This document shows positions 43,973-52,034 of a DNA stretch of 64,000 nt, in pieces. Made by a program: the position numbers and the translations under genes. Every line of letters begins with the position of its first letter. Position 1 is the stretch's first letter. The notes under the pieces are model-generated. The model had not been told where the DNA came from, ran no database searches, and worked only from the letters and a program-made list of their open reading frames with translations. The stretch is from the NCBI GenBank assembly GCA_044358835.1, contig JBIKNF010000002.1, forward strand, positions 124,001 to 188,000, read 5' to 3'. The stretch comes from JAJTHC01 sp044358835. GTDB lineage: Bacteria > Cyanobacteriota > Vampirovibrionia > Vampirovibrionales > JAJTHC01.

Positions 43973-44437
43973 ATGACGATTAATAACACTTGTGGAGTAG
44001 GAGTAGGATACCCATGTCAAACTGTACAAACAGAAAGTTCAGCTGGGAATGGACTAGTAGCTGGTGCAGGTTTTGGTGCTGCCACTATTGGGGGAGCTAC
44101 CTTGTGGACTGGATTGCGTCATGGTGATCAATTCAAAGCACTAATTAAAACAAGTAGACCAGAAAATTTTCAACCTATCACAAATGGAGGTAATAAAATA
44201 AGTCAAGGCGTAAATGGTGTTGCTTATAAAGGAAATCATTTATGGAATTTTGTTCAAGATGGCTTAAAAACAGTTAAAGTTAGAAATGCAGTAATAGCAG
44301 CTGCAGCTACTGCTGTCGGTGCTGGACTTACTGCCGCAGCATGGACGGATCATCAAAATAGTCAAAAGCTAACTCGACTAAATGCAGAAAATAGTTTTTT
44401 AGCCGCAACAATACCACCAATGGACACTACAATCTAA
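43973..44437 (+). CDS. Glycine-zipper-type small membrane protein
   Basis: This 154-residue protein (ATG at 43973, GAAGAG upstream) has two Gly/Ala-rich hydrophobic segments: GLVAGAGFGAATIGGATLWTG (about 28-48, key GxxxG spacing) and VIAAAATAVGAGLTAAAW (about 107-125). The N-terminus carries a Cys pair (Cys7 and Cys15). Between the segments lies a polar, basic stretch. There is no classical signal peptide. Gly-zipper helices often pack into oligomers or pores, which is inference only. It is the second gene of an AT-rich unit closed by a strong terminator. Confidence 0.6.
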   Translation: MTINNTCGVGVGYPCQTVQTESSAGNGLVAGAGFGAATIGGATLWTGLRHGDQFKALIKTSRPENFQPITNGGNKISQGVNGVAYKGNHLWNFVQDGLKTVKVRNAVIAAAATAVGAGLTAAAWTDHQNSQKLTRLNAENSFLAATIPPMDTTI

Positions 44438-44487
44438 CGTCGTGGTTTAAGGAAACCATGGCATAGTGAATATGCCTCTATCTCATG

Positions 44488-44516
44488 CCGTCTTCCCGCA
44501 GAAGACGGTTTTTTTT
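44488..44516 (+). terminator. Strong rho-independent terminator
   Basis: CCGTCTTC (44488-44495) and GAAGACGG (44501-44508) flank a 5-nt loop, followed by eight Ts. It ends the 43728-44437 unit. Confidence 0.9.
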
Positions 44517-44535
44517 GCTCAACACCAGAGGACCC

Positions 44536-45117
44536 TTACGCCATCACATTCAGGCGATTCGTTTGAAGGGGTGCCGTATTCGGAAAGGTTGAAACTTCTT
44601 TGGCCACAATGGGGGTGCCAGTGCTGTCGGTTTGGGCGTCTTCGGCAAATTCAATGGCGTACTGCGTGATTTTATCAGGCGAATCCTTCACGAGCTTGGA
44701 CCATTCATCCACCCCAACATAGGTTAAAAAATTCTTGAGGTCTTCGCCGTCAGCGTAAATGCCGAGTCGTACATCTGTATTGGCGGGCGGGGTTGGCACG
44801 TTCAGGGGGCTGGGGGGCTTTAGGGGGTAAACGAAGGAGGCATCTTGCCCAAAAATGCCGTTTCTCGTAGCTTTGTGCGTGTCTACATACTTATAAATGG
44901 TTCTGCCCACGTTGGAATCTGGAATAATATAGCTTAAATTGTTGGAACTTTCCACGACGTTGGCATTTAAACTCAACTGTCCGTAAGGGTCTTGAGTAGA
45001 CTTGTGTTCCGCCAAATGGGCGTCAACATCGGTTACTTTGCCCACATAAAGTTCAAACACCCCATTGCGCTGTAAAGCAAAGGCCGTATTATTGGGAGAA
45101 ATAAGGGAAGACAACAT
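44536..45117 (-). CDS. Hypothetical protein
   Basis: About 193 residues from ATG 45117 (an in-frame GTG two codons earlier is possible). The N-terminus is Ser/Asn-rich (MLSSLISPNNTAFALQR). A middle Pro-rich linker (KPPSPLNVPTPPANTD) joins two probable domains, the second acidic (GEDLKNFLTYVGVDEWSKLV). There is no signal peptide or membrane segment, and no recognised family. It is divergent from the 45392 gene across about 270 bp and converges on the small gene unit at 43728-44437. Confidence 0.55.
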   Translation of the reverse strand: MLSSLISPNNTAFALQRNGVFELYVGKVTDVDAHLAEHKSTQDPYGQLSLNANVVESSNNLSYIIPDSNVGRTIYKYVDTHKATRNGIFGQDASFVYPLKPPSPLNVPTPPANTDVRLGIYADGEDLKNFLTYVGVDEWSKLVKDSPDKITQYAIEFAEDAQTDSTGTPIVAKEVSTFPNTAPLQTNRLNVMA

Positions 45118-45391
45118 AACCACATAACCTAACTACATTAAAAAAAGCCCGTAAGACTTTATGGAAGCAAAACTAAGAAACAAAAGGGTCTATAACATTA
45201 TAAGAAATGACACTCTTAATTTAGTCTACCATCTTACTGGACTCCGAATAAAACGTCAAGGGTTTTTTAAAATTGTTCGGTCTATTTTGTAACGAAGTGT
45301 AAAGTCCCCTCTTGAAATCAACACGCCTTACGATACGTGAAACATCACAACGAGACTTCACATAAAACAATAAAGAAAGTGCTTTAATGAA
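45118..45391. other. Divergent spacer between two orphan genes
   Basis: No gene is seen here. The spacer is AT-rich and should hold the promoters of the divergent 44536 and 45392 genes, but no convincing -35/-10 pair stood out. Confidence 0.4.
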
Positions 45392-45796
45392 ATGGTCGCC
45401 AATAGTACCTCTTCCATTACACCCACTCGTCATAGGCTTTTAAGTAGTGGTAATTTACGAGCGAATGCAAGCCTAGCGGACTCTGAGTTCGCGGTGTTAG
45501 GGGCCAGCGATTGTGAAGGTCTGCCTCCACAAAAACGTGAAAAACAGCCCTCTTTTTCGAATGCCTCTCACCCACCTGAACAGGCTTTTCTTGAAGACAG
45601 AGTGGAAGTGTCTACTTTGTCAGCAGAAGTCTTGAGTGATGTGGCCACTCCCATGGAAGCCACCATTTTACGACCTTCGCCTAGTTTGATGCAAGCGTAC
45701 CGGGTGAATCATCCCCTCAAGCCCCAAATCGACGAACTAAACACCAGCCTGGCTCAAAGCAATTGGTCGGTGTATTCTGCCAAGCTCATTTTGTGA
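45392..45796 (+). CDS. Ser-rich hypothetical protein
   Basis: This 134-residue protein has a low-complexity, Ser/Thr/Asn/Arg-rich N-terminus (SSITPTRHRLLSSGNLRANASL) and no membrane segment. The rest is acidic and Pro-containing and ends with a more ordered part (LKPQIDELNTSLAQSNWSVYSAKLIL). The ribosome-binding site is weak. Its stop is one base from that of the convergent aspartase-like gene. No family is known. Confidence 0.5.
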   Translation: MVANSTSSITPTRHRLLSSGNLRANASLADSEFAVLGASDCEGLPPQKREKQPSFSNASHPPEQAFLEDRVEVSTLSAEVLSDVATPMEATILRPSPSLMQAYRVNHPLKPQIDELNTSLAQSNWSVYSAKLIL

Positions 45797-45797
45797 T

Positions 45798-47261
45798 TTA
45801 ACCCACATTCGGCTGGGTCATGCTTTCCACTGAAAGAATTTCATTGAGGCGCGCTTCATCTAGCTTGACGCCGAATTTGTCGGTAATATCTAGTTCTAGC
45901 GCCACTTCACGCACCGTTTTACCTTCGCCTAACACTTTTTTGGCAATTTTGGCCGCGTTAGCATAGCCAATAAAGGGATTCAACGCCGTCAACAAAATCG
46001 TGGAATAATTCATGCGCTGTTCAATAAACTCAAGATTTGGTTCAATCCCTGCAATGCAACGTTCCGCGTATTCACGCAAGCCGTTGGTCAACCACGTTTG
46101 AGATTCCGTGACTTTGATTAAAATCATGGGCATCATGACGTTTAATTGCCACTGCCCGTTTTGACAACACAAGGCAATGGTTAAATCGTTGCCTTGCAAC
46201 GCGTAAGAAAGTTGATTCATCAATTCAGGCAAGACAGGATTGACTTTACCCGGCATAATAGAAGAACCGGGTTGCAAACTAGGGATGAGGATCTCACCGA
46301 TCGCCGTTTTAGGGCCGGAAGAATAGAGTTTAATATCTTGCGTGATTTTCTCTAGCTCAATAGCGACTGATCGCATGGCAGCGGAATAATCACTAAAATG
46401 CCCAAAGCTGGATGTTAATTGAAAGTAGTCTTTTGCCTGCTTGACGGGCATGCCTGTGTATTCGGCGAGATACTTCACCACGCGTGGGCGATATTCTTTA
46501 TGCGTGTTTAAGCCTGTGCCTAGCGCAGAAGCCCCCAAGCCCAAGTAGTGAAGATTTTCCGCAGCGGCTTGCACCTTTTGGCGAGCATCGCTTAAGGCGT
46601 TGGCATAAGCACCAAATTGTTGACCCAGCGTCAACGGCACGGCGTCTTGCATGTGGGTGCGTCCGCAAATCAGCACGTCTTTAAATTCAATCGCTTTCTT
46701 TTGGAAGGTCTCTTCCAATAATTTAATGCTAGCAACCAAAGCGGGATGCTTCTTCAAAAACGTCAAACGCAAGACGGTGGGGGTGACATCGTTGGTGCTT
46801 TGCCCGAAGTTGGGGTGATCGTTAGGGTGAACGGGTGTATACGTGCCTTTTTCATTGCCAAGCAATTCATTCGCACGATTCGACAAAATCTCGTTGCAAT
46901 TCATGTGATTGCTGGTGCCTGTTCCGCCTTGGTAAACATCCACAATAAATTGGTCGTTATAGCGACCGTCTGCCATCTCGTCGCAGGCTTGAATAAGGGC
47001 ATCGCCGATTTTGTCGTTGAGTTCGGCGTTGGTGGGATCCAACAAGCCGAGTTCTTTGTTGACTTGTGCGGCGGCTTTTTTAATTTGGCTAAACGCCCAA
47101 ATCGCTTGGGGGTATTGTTGAGGGGGGGTAATGCCTGAAATCGGGAAGTTTTCGGAACCTCTGAGGGCTTGAATGCCGTAGTAGGCGTTGGCGGGTACTT
47201 TTCTTTCCCCTAATGAATCGTTTTCTAGTCTAAAGTCTTCTTCAAGAACAGTTTGGCTCAT
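45798..47261 (-). CDS. aspA: Aspartase/fumarase superfamily lyase, aspartate ammonia-lyase-like
   Basis: Members of this family form fumarate from aspartate (aspartase) or malate (fumarase). The 487-residue protein has YYGIQALRGSENFPIS (about 27-42), GTSNHMNCNEILSNRA, the GRTHMQDAVPLTLGQ segment and the signature GSSIMPGKVNP (about 340). The residues after the signature, VLPELMNQLSYALQGND, and the later GQWQLNVMMPMI resemble aspartases more than class II fumarases. Fumarase remains possible, since sucCD is also present. It is the last minus-strand gene after recR and the nuclease, but is separated by about 150 bp. Confidence 0.7.
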   Translation of the reverse strand: MSQTVLEEDFRLENDSLGERKVPANAYYGIQALRGSENFPISGITPPQQYPQAIWAFSQIKKAAAQVNKELGLLDPTNAELNDKIGDALIQACDEMADGRYNDQFIVDVYQGGTGTSNHMNCNEILSNRANELLGNEKGTYTPVHPNDHPNFGQSTNDVTPTVLRLTFLKKHPALVASIKLLEETFQKKAIEFKDVLICGRTHMQDAVPLTLGQQFGAYANALSDARQKVQAAAENLHYLGLGASALGTGLNTHKEYRPRVVKYLAEYTGMPVKQAKDYFQLTSSFGHFSDYSAAMRSVAIELEKITQDIKLYSSGPKTAIGEILIPSLQPGSSIMPGKVNPVLPELMNQLSYALQGNDLTIALCCQNGQWQLNVMMPMILIKVTESQTWLTNGLREYAERCIAGIEPNLEFIEQRMNYSTILLTALNPFIGYANAAKIAKKVLGEGKTVREVALELDITDKFGVKLDEARLNEILSVESMTQPNVG

Positions 47262-47410
47262 CGGTGGAACTTCCTCTCACGAATTTAAACACCCCTTTAT
47301 GCTAACGTAAAGAAGGCATCTAGGCAACGGCTTTTTAGAGTATTGTGAAAAGGCCTTGATTTATGTGGCTTAGGGTCTACTAATAAGGTAGACGCTGTTT
47401 ACTTAAGCGT

Positions 47411-48238
47411 CTAAAAAAGGTCTAAGGGATTCGTCTCCTCACGGACACCCTGCCCAAACACAGGCGCTTGGGGCAGGCTAAACAACGGCAGTTGTGCCGT
47501 TGTTTCAGGGTTGATTCCACAGACTTGGCTAAAGGGGCAATACTTGTCTGGGCAAGTGGACGGCAAGGAAAAACGCTTTTCCGCCAAAATACGAGCCAGC
47601 ACCTGCTTCAACAAGCCTTCCGTTTCGGCGATATACTCGGCATCAATCACGACGGTGTATACCTTCACCGCTGGCTGGCGATTCGTTCGCACATCCACAT
47701 AATAAAAGTGCATCCCCAAGGACTCGTCCACGCCTAAGGCGTTTCGCATTTGCCAAATGGCGTAACTGTACAAACGGGTTTGCCACGCCGTGGCATAATC
47801 GTGAGGAACCGCCGTGCCTGTTTTCCAGTCAATAATAGCCAGCGATCCGTCATAGAGGCTAATGCGATCGATACGGCCTGTGAGGGTGATAGGCGAAACG
47901 TCACCCACTTGAAAAGGCAGATAAAACGCGTATTCGCTTGCCACAACAGGGGCTTTTGCAATGGGGTGTTGAATCAGTGCTTCAAAATGGGCATAGATGT
48001 TTGCCTTGAGTCCCACCTTGAAGTGTTCATAGGGAAGGCCTTTGGCGTGAAGATCCATGAGGGCATGGACGGATTTGCCGAGTTCAAAGTTGCGCTCATC
48101 ACTCAACCAGCGTTGTTTTAGCACGGTTTTGTGGTAGAACTGGGCGTGGCATTTGTCCCATTCTTTCAGCTGATTGACCGTCACCATCCAAGGGTTTTCG
48201 GCAGTAGGGGTAAAGGGTTGAATGGGTTTAATGCTCAT
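47411..48238 (-). CDS. PD-(D/E)XK nuclease with iron-sulphur-type cysteines
   Basis: This 275-residue nuclease is of the RecB/Cas4 PDDEXK_1 class. The catalytic region is GRIDRISLYDGSLAIIDWKTG, with the Asp and the DxK pair, near residues 130-150. Four cysteines lie as in Cas4/AddB clusters: one near the N-terminus (EWDKCHAQFYHK) and three near the C-terminus (CPDKYCPFSQVC). They probably bind a 4Fe-4S staple. There is no helicase domain and no cas gene nearby. It lies 107 bp after recR on the same strand, which suggests a DNA repair role. The start at 48238 was chosen over an in-frame TTG at 48262. Confidence 0.8.
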   Translation of the reverse strand: MSIKPIQPFTPTAENPWMVTVNQLKEWDKCHAQFYHKTVLKQRWLSDERNFELGKSVHALMDLHAKGLPYEHFKVGLKANIYAHFEALIQHPIAKAPVVASEYAFYLPFQVGDVSPITLTGRIDRISLYDGSLAIIDWKTGTAVPHDYATAWQTRLYSYAIWQMRNALGVDESLGMHFYYVDVRTNRQPAVKVYTVVIDAEYIAETEGLLKQVLARILAEKRFSLPSTCPDKYCPFSQVCGINPETTAQLPLFSLPQAPVFGQGVREETNPLDLF

Positions 48239-48345
48239 CACCGCGTGGTCGCCTTTAATCAAAGGGGGTATATCAATGGCATTTTATCATATAAAAAGCC
48301 AGTAAAGTCACCCATATCTGCAAGACATGAGGCACTCAAAAAACC

Positions 48346-48969
48346 CTAATTCAACAATTGACGCCCTTCTAACGCGCGAGACAACGTCAGCTGATCGGCA
48401 TAGTCTAAGTCCCCACCCACGGGCAACCCATACGCAATACGCGTGACTTTCACATCATAGGGCTTTAACTGCCTGGCCATGTATAAGCTCGTCATTTCGC
48501 CTTGCGTACTTGGGGGTAGGGCAAATAACACTTCAACGGCTAAACTGCCGTGGGTGTGACACAACGCCTGAACGCGATCCAGCAAGGTGCGGATGTTGAG
48601 TGCTTCTGGGCCAATGCCTTCCATTGGGGAAAGTACGCCCCCAAGCACATGGTACTTGCCCTTAAAGGCTTGGGTGCGCTCAAGCGCATAGACGTCTTGC
48701 GGGGCTTCCACCACGCAGAGCAACGCATCACTGCGGTGAACATCGGTACACACCACACAGGGTGACGCCACACTCCACTGGTGGCAGTGGGTGCATTCAT
48801 GCACGTGGGCTTTGGCATCTTTAAGGCCTTCAATCAAGCGATGCGTTTTTTCTTCAGGGGCTTGTAGCATGTAAAACGCGTAACGCTGGGCGGTTTTAGG
48901 CCCAACACCAGGGAGCTGTTGAAAGGCTTCAATAAGTGCGGCAAGCGGGGCAACAAAGGTTTGAGTCAT
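48346..48969 (-). CDS. recR: Recombination protein RecR
   Basis: RecR works with RecO and RecF to load RecA at gaps. The 207-residue protein has the helix-hairpin-helix QLPGVGPKTAQRYAF (about 18-32), a C4 zinc finger (CTHC...CVVC at about 59-74) and a Toprim domain from about 82 (LLCVVEAPQDVYALE... GGVLSPMEGIGPEAL). The C-terminal motif is RIAYGLPVGGDLDYAD. The length is typical. A TATAAT box lies upstream on the minus strand. dnaX, a common partner, is elsewhere (8.7 kb). Confidence 0.97.
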   Translation of the reverse strand: MTQTFVAPLAALIEAFQQLPGVGPKTAQRYAFYMLQAPEEKTHRLIEGLKDAKAHVHECTHCHQWSVASPCVVCTDVHRSDALLCVVEAPQDVYALERTQAFKGKYHVLGGVLSPMEGIGPEALNIRTLLDRVQALCHTHGSLAVEVLFALPPSTQGEMTSLYMARQLKPYDVKVTRIAYGLPVGGDLDYADQLTLSRALEGRQLLN

Positions 48970-49088
48970 AGGGTACGTTTCTCGTTAGGGGAAGATGTGC
49001 TTATTATAAACCAAATATGCAAAACCAACTCACACAAACAGTCAAAGGTAGCGCTTGAGGGGGCTGGCTTTCTTTCACCGCACTTTTT

Positions 49089-49097
49089 TGCTATAAT
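49089..49097 (+). promoter_or_regulatory. Extended -10 TGCTATAAT upstream of panB
   Basis: TGCTATAAT (49089-49097) is about 50 bp before the panB ATG. The -35 region (TTTCTT) is poor, consistent with an extended -10 promoter. Confidence 0.55.
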
Positions 49098-49147
49098 AAA
49101 CGCGTTGTTTACGGAAATGGAATCCCACAACCCCAAAAGGAAAAGCC

Positions 49148-50086
49148 ATGTCTATTCACCACCCCCCTAAACAAGACCTTCGAACTCCCCTTACGCCTGA
49201 TGGATCCTTATACACCCCCAAAAAAGTGACCGTCAAAAGCCTAAGACAGTTCAAAAACCGTCAACAGCCCTTTGCCATGCTCACCGCCTACGACTATTCC
49301 ACCGCCAAGTTGCTCGATGAAGCCGGCATTGAAACCCTACTTGTGGGCGATTCGTTGGCGATGACCGTCTTGGGGCATACAAATACCTTGAGCGTCACGG
49401 TGGATGAAATGCTTCACCATGTAAAAGCCGTTAAACGAGGCGTTCAACGAGCGTTTGTCGTGGCGGATATGCCCTTTATGTCCTACCACATCCACCCAAA
49501 GGAAAGCCTTCGCCATGCAGGGCGCTTTATTCAAGAAGGCGGGGCGGATGCCATTAAGCTTGAAGGCGCCACAACCGAAACCTTAGAATTGATTGAACGC
49601 CTGTCGGAAATTGGGATTCCTGTGGTGGGGCACTTGGGGCTGACTCCACAATCTTTATTGCAGTTAGGGGGCTATGGGATTCAAGCCAAGACGGCTCACA
49701 GCGCTTACAAACTCATTCAAGAAGCCCAAGCCCTTGAAAACGCTGGATGCATCGCCCTAGTGCTTGAAATGGTGCCCAATGAAGTCGCCAAACTCATCAC
49801 CGCCCGCTTGGATATTCCCACCATTGGCATTGGTGCAGGCCCTGCGTGTGATGCCCAAGTGCTGGTGATTGACGATATTTTAGGGCGATACAGTGACGTT
49901 CAGCCTTCCTTTGTGCGACGCTATGCCCCCGTGGGTGAACTAACACAACAAGCCGCCCGGCAATTTCGTCAAGACGTCATTGAACATCACTTCCCCCACC
50001 CTGAAGCTGAAAGCACGCCCATGGAAGATGGCGAGTGGCTTGCCTTGAGCCAAATGCTCGATTTACACCACGGACGCCTCACCTAA
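49148..50086 (+). CDS. panB: 3-Methyl-2-oxobutanoate hydroxymethyltransferase
   Basis: PanB makes ketopantoate from 2-oxoisovalerate with methylene-THF (pantothenate pathway). The 312-residue protein has an N-terminal tail of about 25 residues. The core follows: AMLTAYDYSTAKLLDEAG, LLVGDSLAMTVLGHTNTLSVT, VVADMPFMSY and the KLEGA motif. Near the end, PTIGIGAGPACDAQVLVIDDILG is characteristic. tlyA follows after 3 bp. It uses an upstream product of the ilvD pathway. AAAAGG precedes the ATG. Confidence 0.96.
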   Translation: MSIHHPPKQDLRTPLTPDGSLYTPKKVTVKSLRQFKNRQQPFAMLTAYDYSTAKLLDEAGIETLLVGDSLAMTVLGHTNTLSVTVDEMLHHVKAVKRGVQRAFVVADMPFMSYHIHPKESLRHAGRFIQEGGADAIKLEGATTETLELIERLSEIGIPVVGHLGLTPQSLLQLGGYGIQAKTAHSAYKLIQEAQALENAGCIALVLEMVPNEVAKLITARLDIPTIGIGAGPACDAQVLVIDDILGRYSDVQPSFVRRYAPVGELTQQAARQFRQDVIEHHFPHPEAESTPMEDGEWLALSQMLDLHHGRLT

Positions 50087-50089
50087 ACA

Positions 50090-50884
50090 ATGAAACAACG
50101 CTTAGACGATTGCCTGGTTGAACACGCTTATGCACCGACTTTACCTGAAGCGCGAACGCTCATTATGACAGGGAAAGTCCGCGTCAATGAACGCGTGGTA
50201 AACAAAGCCGGCACGCTGATTCGCCCGACGCATGACATTATTGAGGTGAAGGCCAAAGCGCACCCTTATGTGAGCCGTGGGGGCGTGAAGTTGGCCTTTG
50301 CCCTTGACGCCTTTGCCTTAGACGTGCAAGGGCGAATTGCGCTGGATGTTGGCGCTTCAACAGGGGGCTTTACCGATTGCCTGCGACAAGCAGGGGCCGC
50401 CTGCGTGTACGCCGTAGATGTTGGCAAGCACCAGTTGCACCAGACGCTTTTGCATGATGCCCACGTGGTGAATTGGCAGGGGGTAAATGGGCGAAGTTTA
50501 ACGGCCGAATGTTTCCCGCCAAATGCCCGCCCCAGTATCGGTGTGACGGATGTTTCCTTTGTTTCATTACGGCACATTTTACCGCCCTTGTGCGAGTGTT
50601 TGGATCACACGGTGGAAGCACCATCGTGGGTGGTGGCGTTGTTGAAACCCCAATTTGAAGCGGAATACACCTTAAGCGCTGAAGAAATGAAGGCGTTTAA
50701 CGGCGTTATTACAGAAGAATCCCTACGCCAGCGTATTAAAAACGCCACCTTGGCGGATTTGGCTGAGCGCCTAGCTGGCTGGCACTTGGCGGGGCAAGCC
50801 CCTTCCCCGATTCGTGGGGCCAAAGGCAATGTGGAATACGTCACCCTGTGGACGCCTTACGCCTATGGCGTAACGCCCGCTTGA
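50090..50884 (+). CDS. tlyA: TlyA-family rRNA methyltransferase (S4 and FtsJ-like domains)
   Basis: TlyA-type enzymes 2'-O-methylate rRNA; the old name is hemolysin A. The 264-residue protein has an N-terminal S4 RNA-binding domain (RLDDCLVEHAYAPTLPEARTLIMTGKVRVNERVV, key residues RLD, GxVxVN). The link YVSRGGVKLAFAL follows. The SAM-binding motif ALDVGASTGGFTDCLRQAGA is near residues 83-102, and DVSFVSLRHILPPL comes later with VALLKPQFE. The start lies 3 bp after panB, so translation is coupled. Whether 16S or 23S rRNA is the target is not resolved. Confidence 0.92.
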   Translation: MKQRLDDCLVEHAYAPTLPEARTLIMTGKVRVNERVVNKAGTLIRPTHDIIEVKAKAHPYVSRGGVKLAFALDAFALDVQGRIALDVGASTGGFTDCLRQAGAACVYAVDVGKHQLHQTLLHDAHVVNWQGVNGRSLTAECFPPNARPSIGVTDVSFVSLRHILPPLCECLDHTVEAPSWVVALLKPQFEAEYTLSAEEMKAFNGVITEESLRQRIKNATLADLAERLAGWHLAGQAPSPIRGAKGNVEYVTLWTPYAYGVTPA

Positions 50885-51061
50885 AATGGAACCTTGGGTT
50901 TTGGTATAATAGCGTTTGACAATCCTCGGGTGTGGTGTCACCTTTTTTTAACGTCGTTGAAAGAACACCCGCCCCTAGCACAATTTAAAATTGAGTGTGT
51001 TTTATAGTCATAGAGCAACGCCATTGCAAAATAAAACCCACCCGCACAAGGACCCCTTCGG

Positions 51062-51478
51062 ATGCTTCGCCTTAATCCACCACCAACTTATACCTCCCCC
51101 GCGATACGCCAGCACCCCCAAGCACATTCACCCGCCTCTCATCTGCGTTCGGGGAATGCTCATATTAGTCAAGCAAATGCAACTGCAATTGTAAAATATA
51201 ACAGAGGTCAACTAGCACGAGCTACTGAACATCCTATTTTAGCTTTCATAAATTCTCTTGAGCGTATCTCATTAAGCAGTATGACACCTTTGACATTAGA
51301 AACACGAAGGGTCATAGAGACCTATTGTCAGACACTACTTAACTTTCTAGAAGATAAAACATTTATGATCGAAGCTAAATTACAGCATAGAATCCTTTAT
51401 CTGCTAGATAGATTAGAGGGACTATATAGTGGTAGTCTTAAAAGTTTATGTGAGATCAGAAAAAAACCTAAGCCCTAA
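51062..51478 (+). CDS. Orphan gene with composition break, stop overlapping rsfS
   Basis: This 138-residue protein changes composition sharply. The first 35 residues come from C-rich DNA and are Pro/His/Ser-rich (NPPPTYTSPAIRQHPQ). The rest comes from AT-rich DNA and is helical (FINSLERISLSS, LQHRILYLLDRLEGLY). AAGGA precedes the ATG with wide spacing. Its TAA (51476-51478) overlaps the minus-strand TAG of rsfS (51475-51477). The start could be further in. No family is recognised. Confidence 0.5.
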   Translation: MLRLNPPPTYTSPAIRQHPQAHSPASHLRSGNAHISQANATAIVKYNRGQLARATEHPILAFINSLERISLSSMTPLTLETRRVIETYCQTLLNFLEDKTFMIEAKLQHRILYLLDRLEGLYSGSLKSLCEIRKKPKP

Positions 51479-51927
51479 CCCTCAAGGGTGGGGTGGTTCA
51501 GCAGGCCCAAGGATTTAGCCACCGCGTGCCATTCTTCGGCCGGCACTTCTTCGGCGTGGTTCCAAAAGGTTTCTAGCCCGTAAAAGGTGCGGGCATCGGG
51601 TTGCATCACATGCACCACCACATCGGTAAAATCAAGCAAACACCAGGTGTTGGCCACATCGCGTTCGTCTCCTGTGGCGGTATTGCCCGCGTGACGAAAC
51701 GCATACGCAATTTCTTCAGCAATGGCGCGCGCCTGCGGTTTCGACTGCCCTGTGCAAATCACGAAATAATCGGCCAGCGTGGTGACTTTGTCGGTTTTAA
51801 GGACTTGAATGTCCAACGCTTTTTTAGAATCGGCGAGGTAAGCCGCCCAAGTCGCCCATTCTAAGGCACTTTGGGGTAACTGTTTGGGCGAGTGGGGTGA
51901 AGTATATTCAGAAGAGTTTGTTTCCAT
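51475..51927 (-). CDS. rsfS: Ribosomal silencing factor RsfS
   Basis: RsfS binds ribosomal protein L14 and blocks subunit joining in starvation. The 150-residue protein has the DUF143 fold: AYLADSKKALDIQVLKTDKVTTLADYFVICTGQSKPQARAIAEEI (about 28-72, quoted in part), then WCLLDFTDVVVHVMQPDARTFYGLETFW. The C-terminal tail is extra. It converges with the orphan at 51062 and overlaps its stop by 3 bp. A promoter was not identified. Confidence 0.95.
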   Translation of the reverse strand: METNSSEYTSPHSPKQLPQSALEWATWAAYLADSKKALDIQVLKTDKVTTLADYFVICTGQSKPQARAIAEEIAYAFRHAGNTATGDERDVANTWCLLDFTDVVVHVMQPDARTFYGLETFWNHAEEVPAEEWHAVAKSLGLLNHPTLEG

Positions 51928-51994
51928 AAGGGGGTAATCTTTATGCGTTATAGGGGTAGGGGCATGAAACGGATGAATGCGTTCGTGTTTTTAT

Positions 51995-52002
51995 GTTACA
52001 AT
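51995..52002 (+). promoter_or_regulatory. GTTACAAT box upstream of the DUF4127 gene
   Basis: TGTTACAAT lies about 35 bp before the ATG. A related TTTACAAA starts 20 bp further on (52015-52022), two 10-bp periods away. A -10 role is likely; a regulatory role is speculative. Confidence 0.4.
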
Positions 52003-52034
52003 AAACCTAAACGTTTTACAAAGAGATTCACCCC

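Noticed and set aside
43973..44437. Class II bacteriocin precursor
   Set aside because: No double-glycine leader and no processing or transport genes nearby; too long for a typical precursor.
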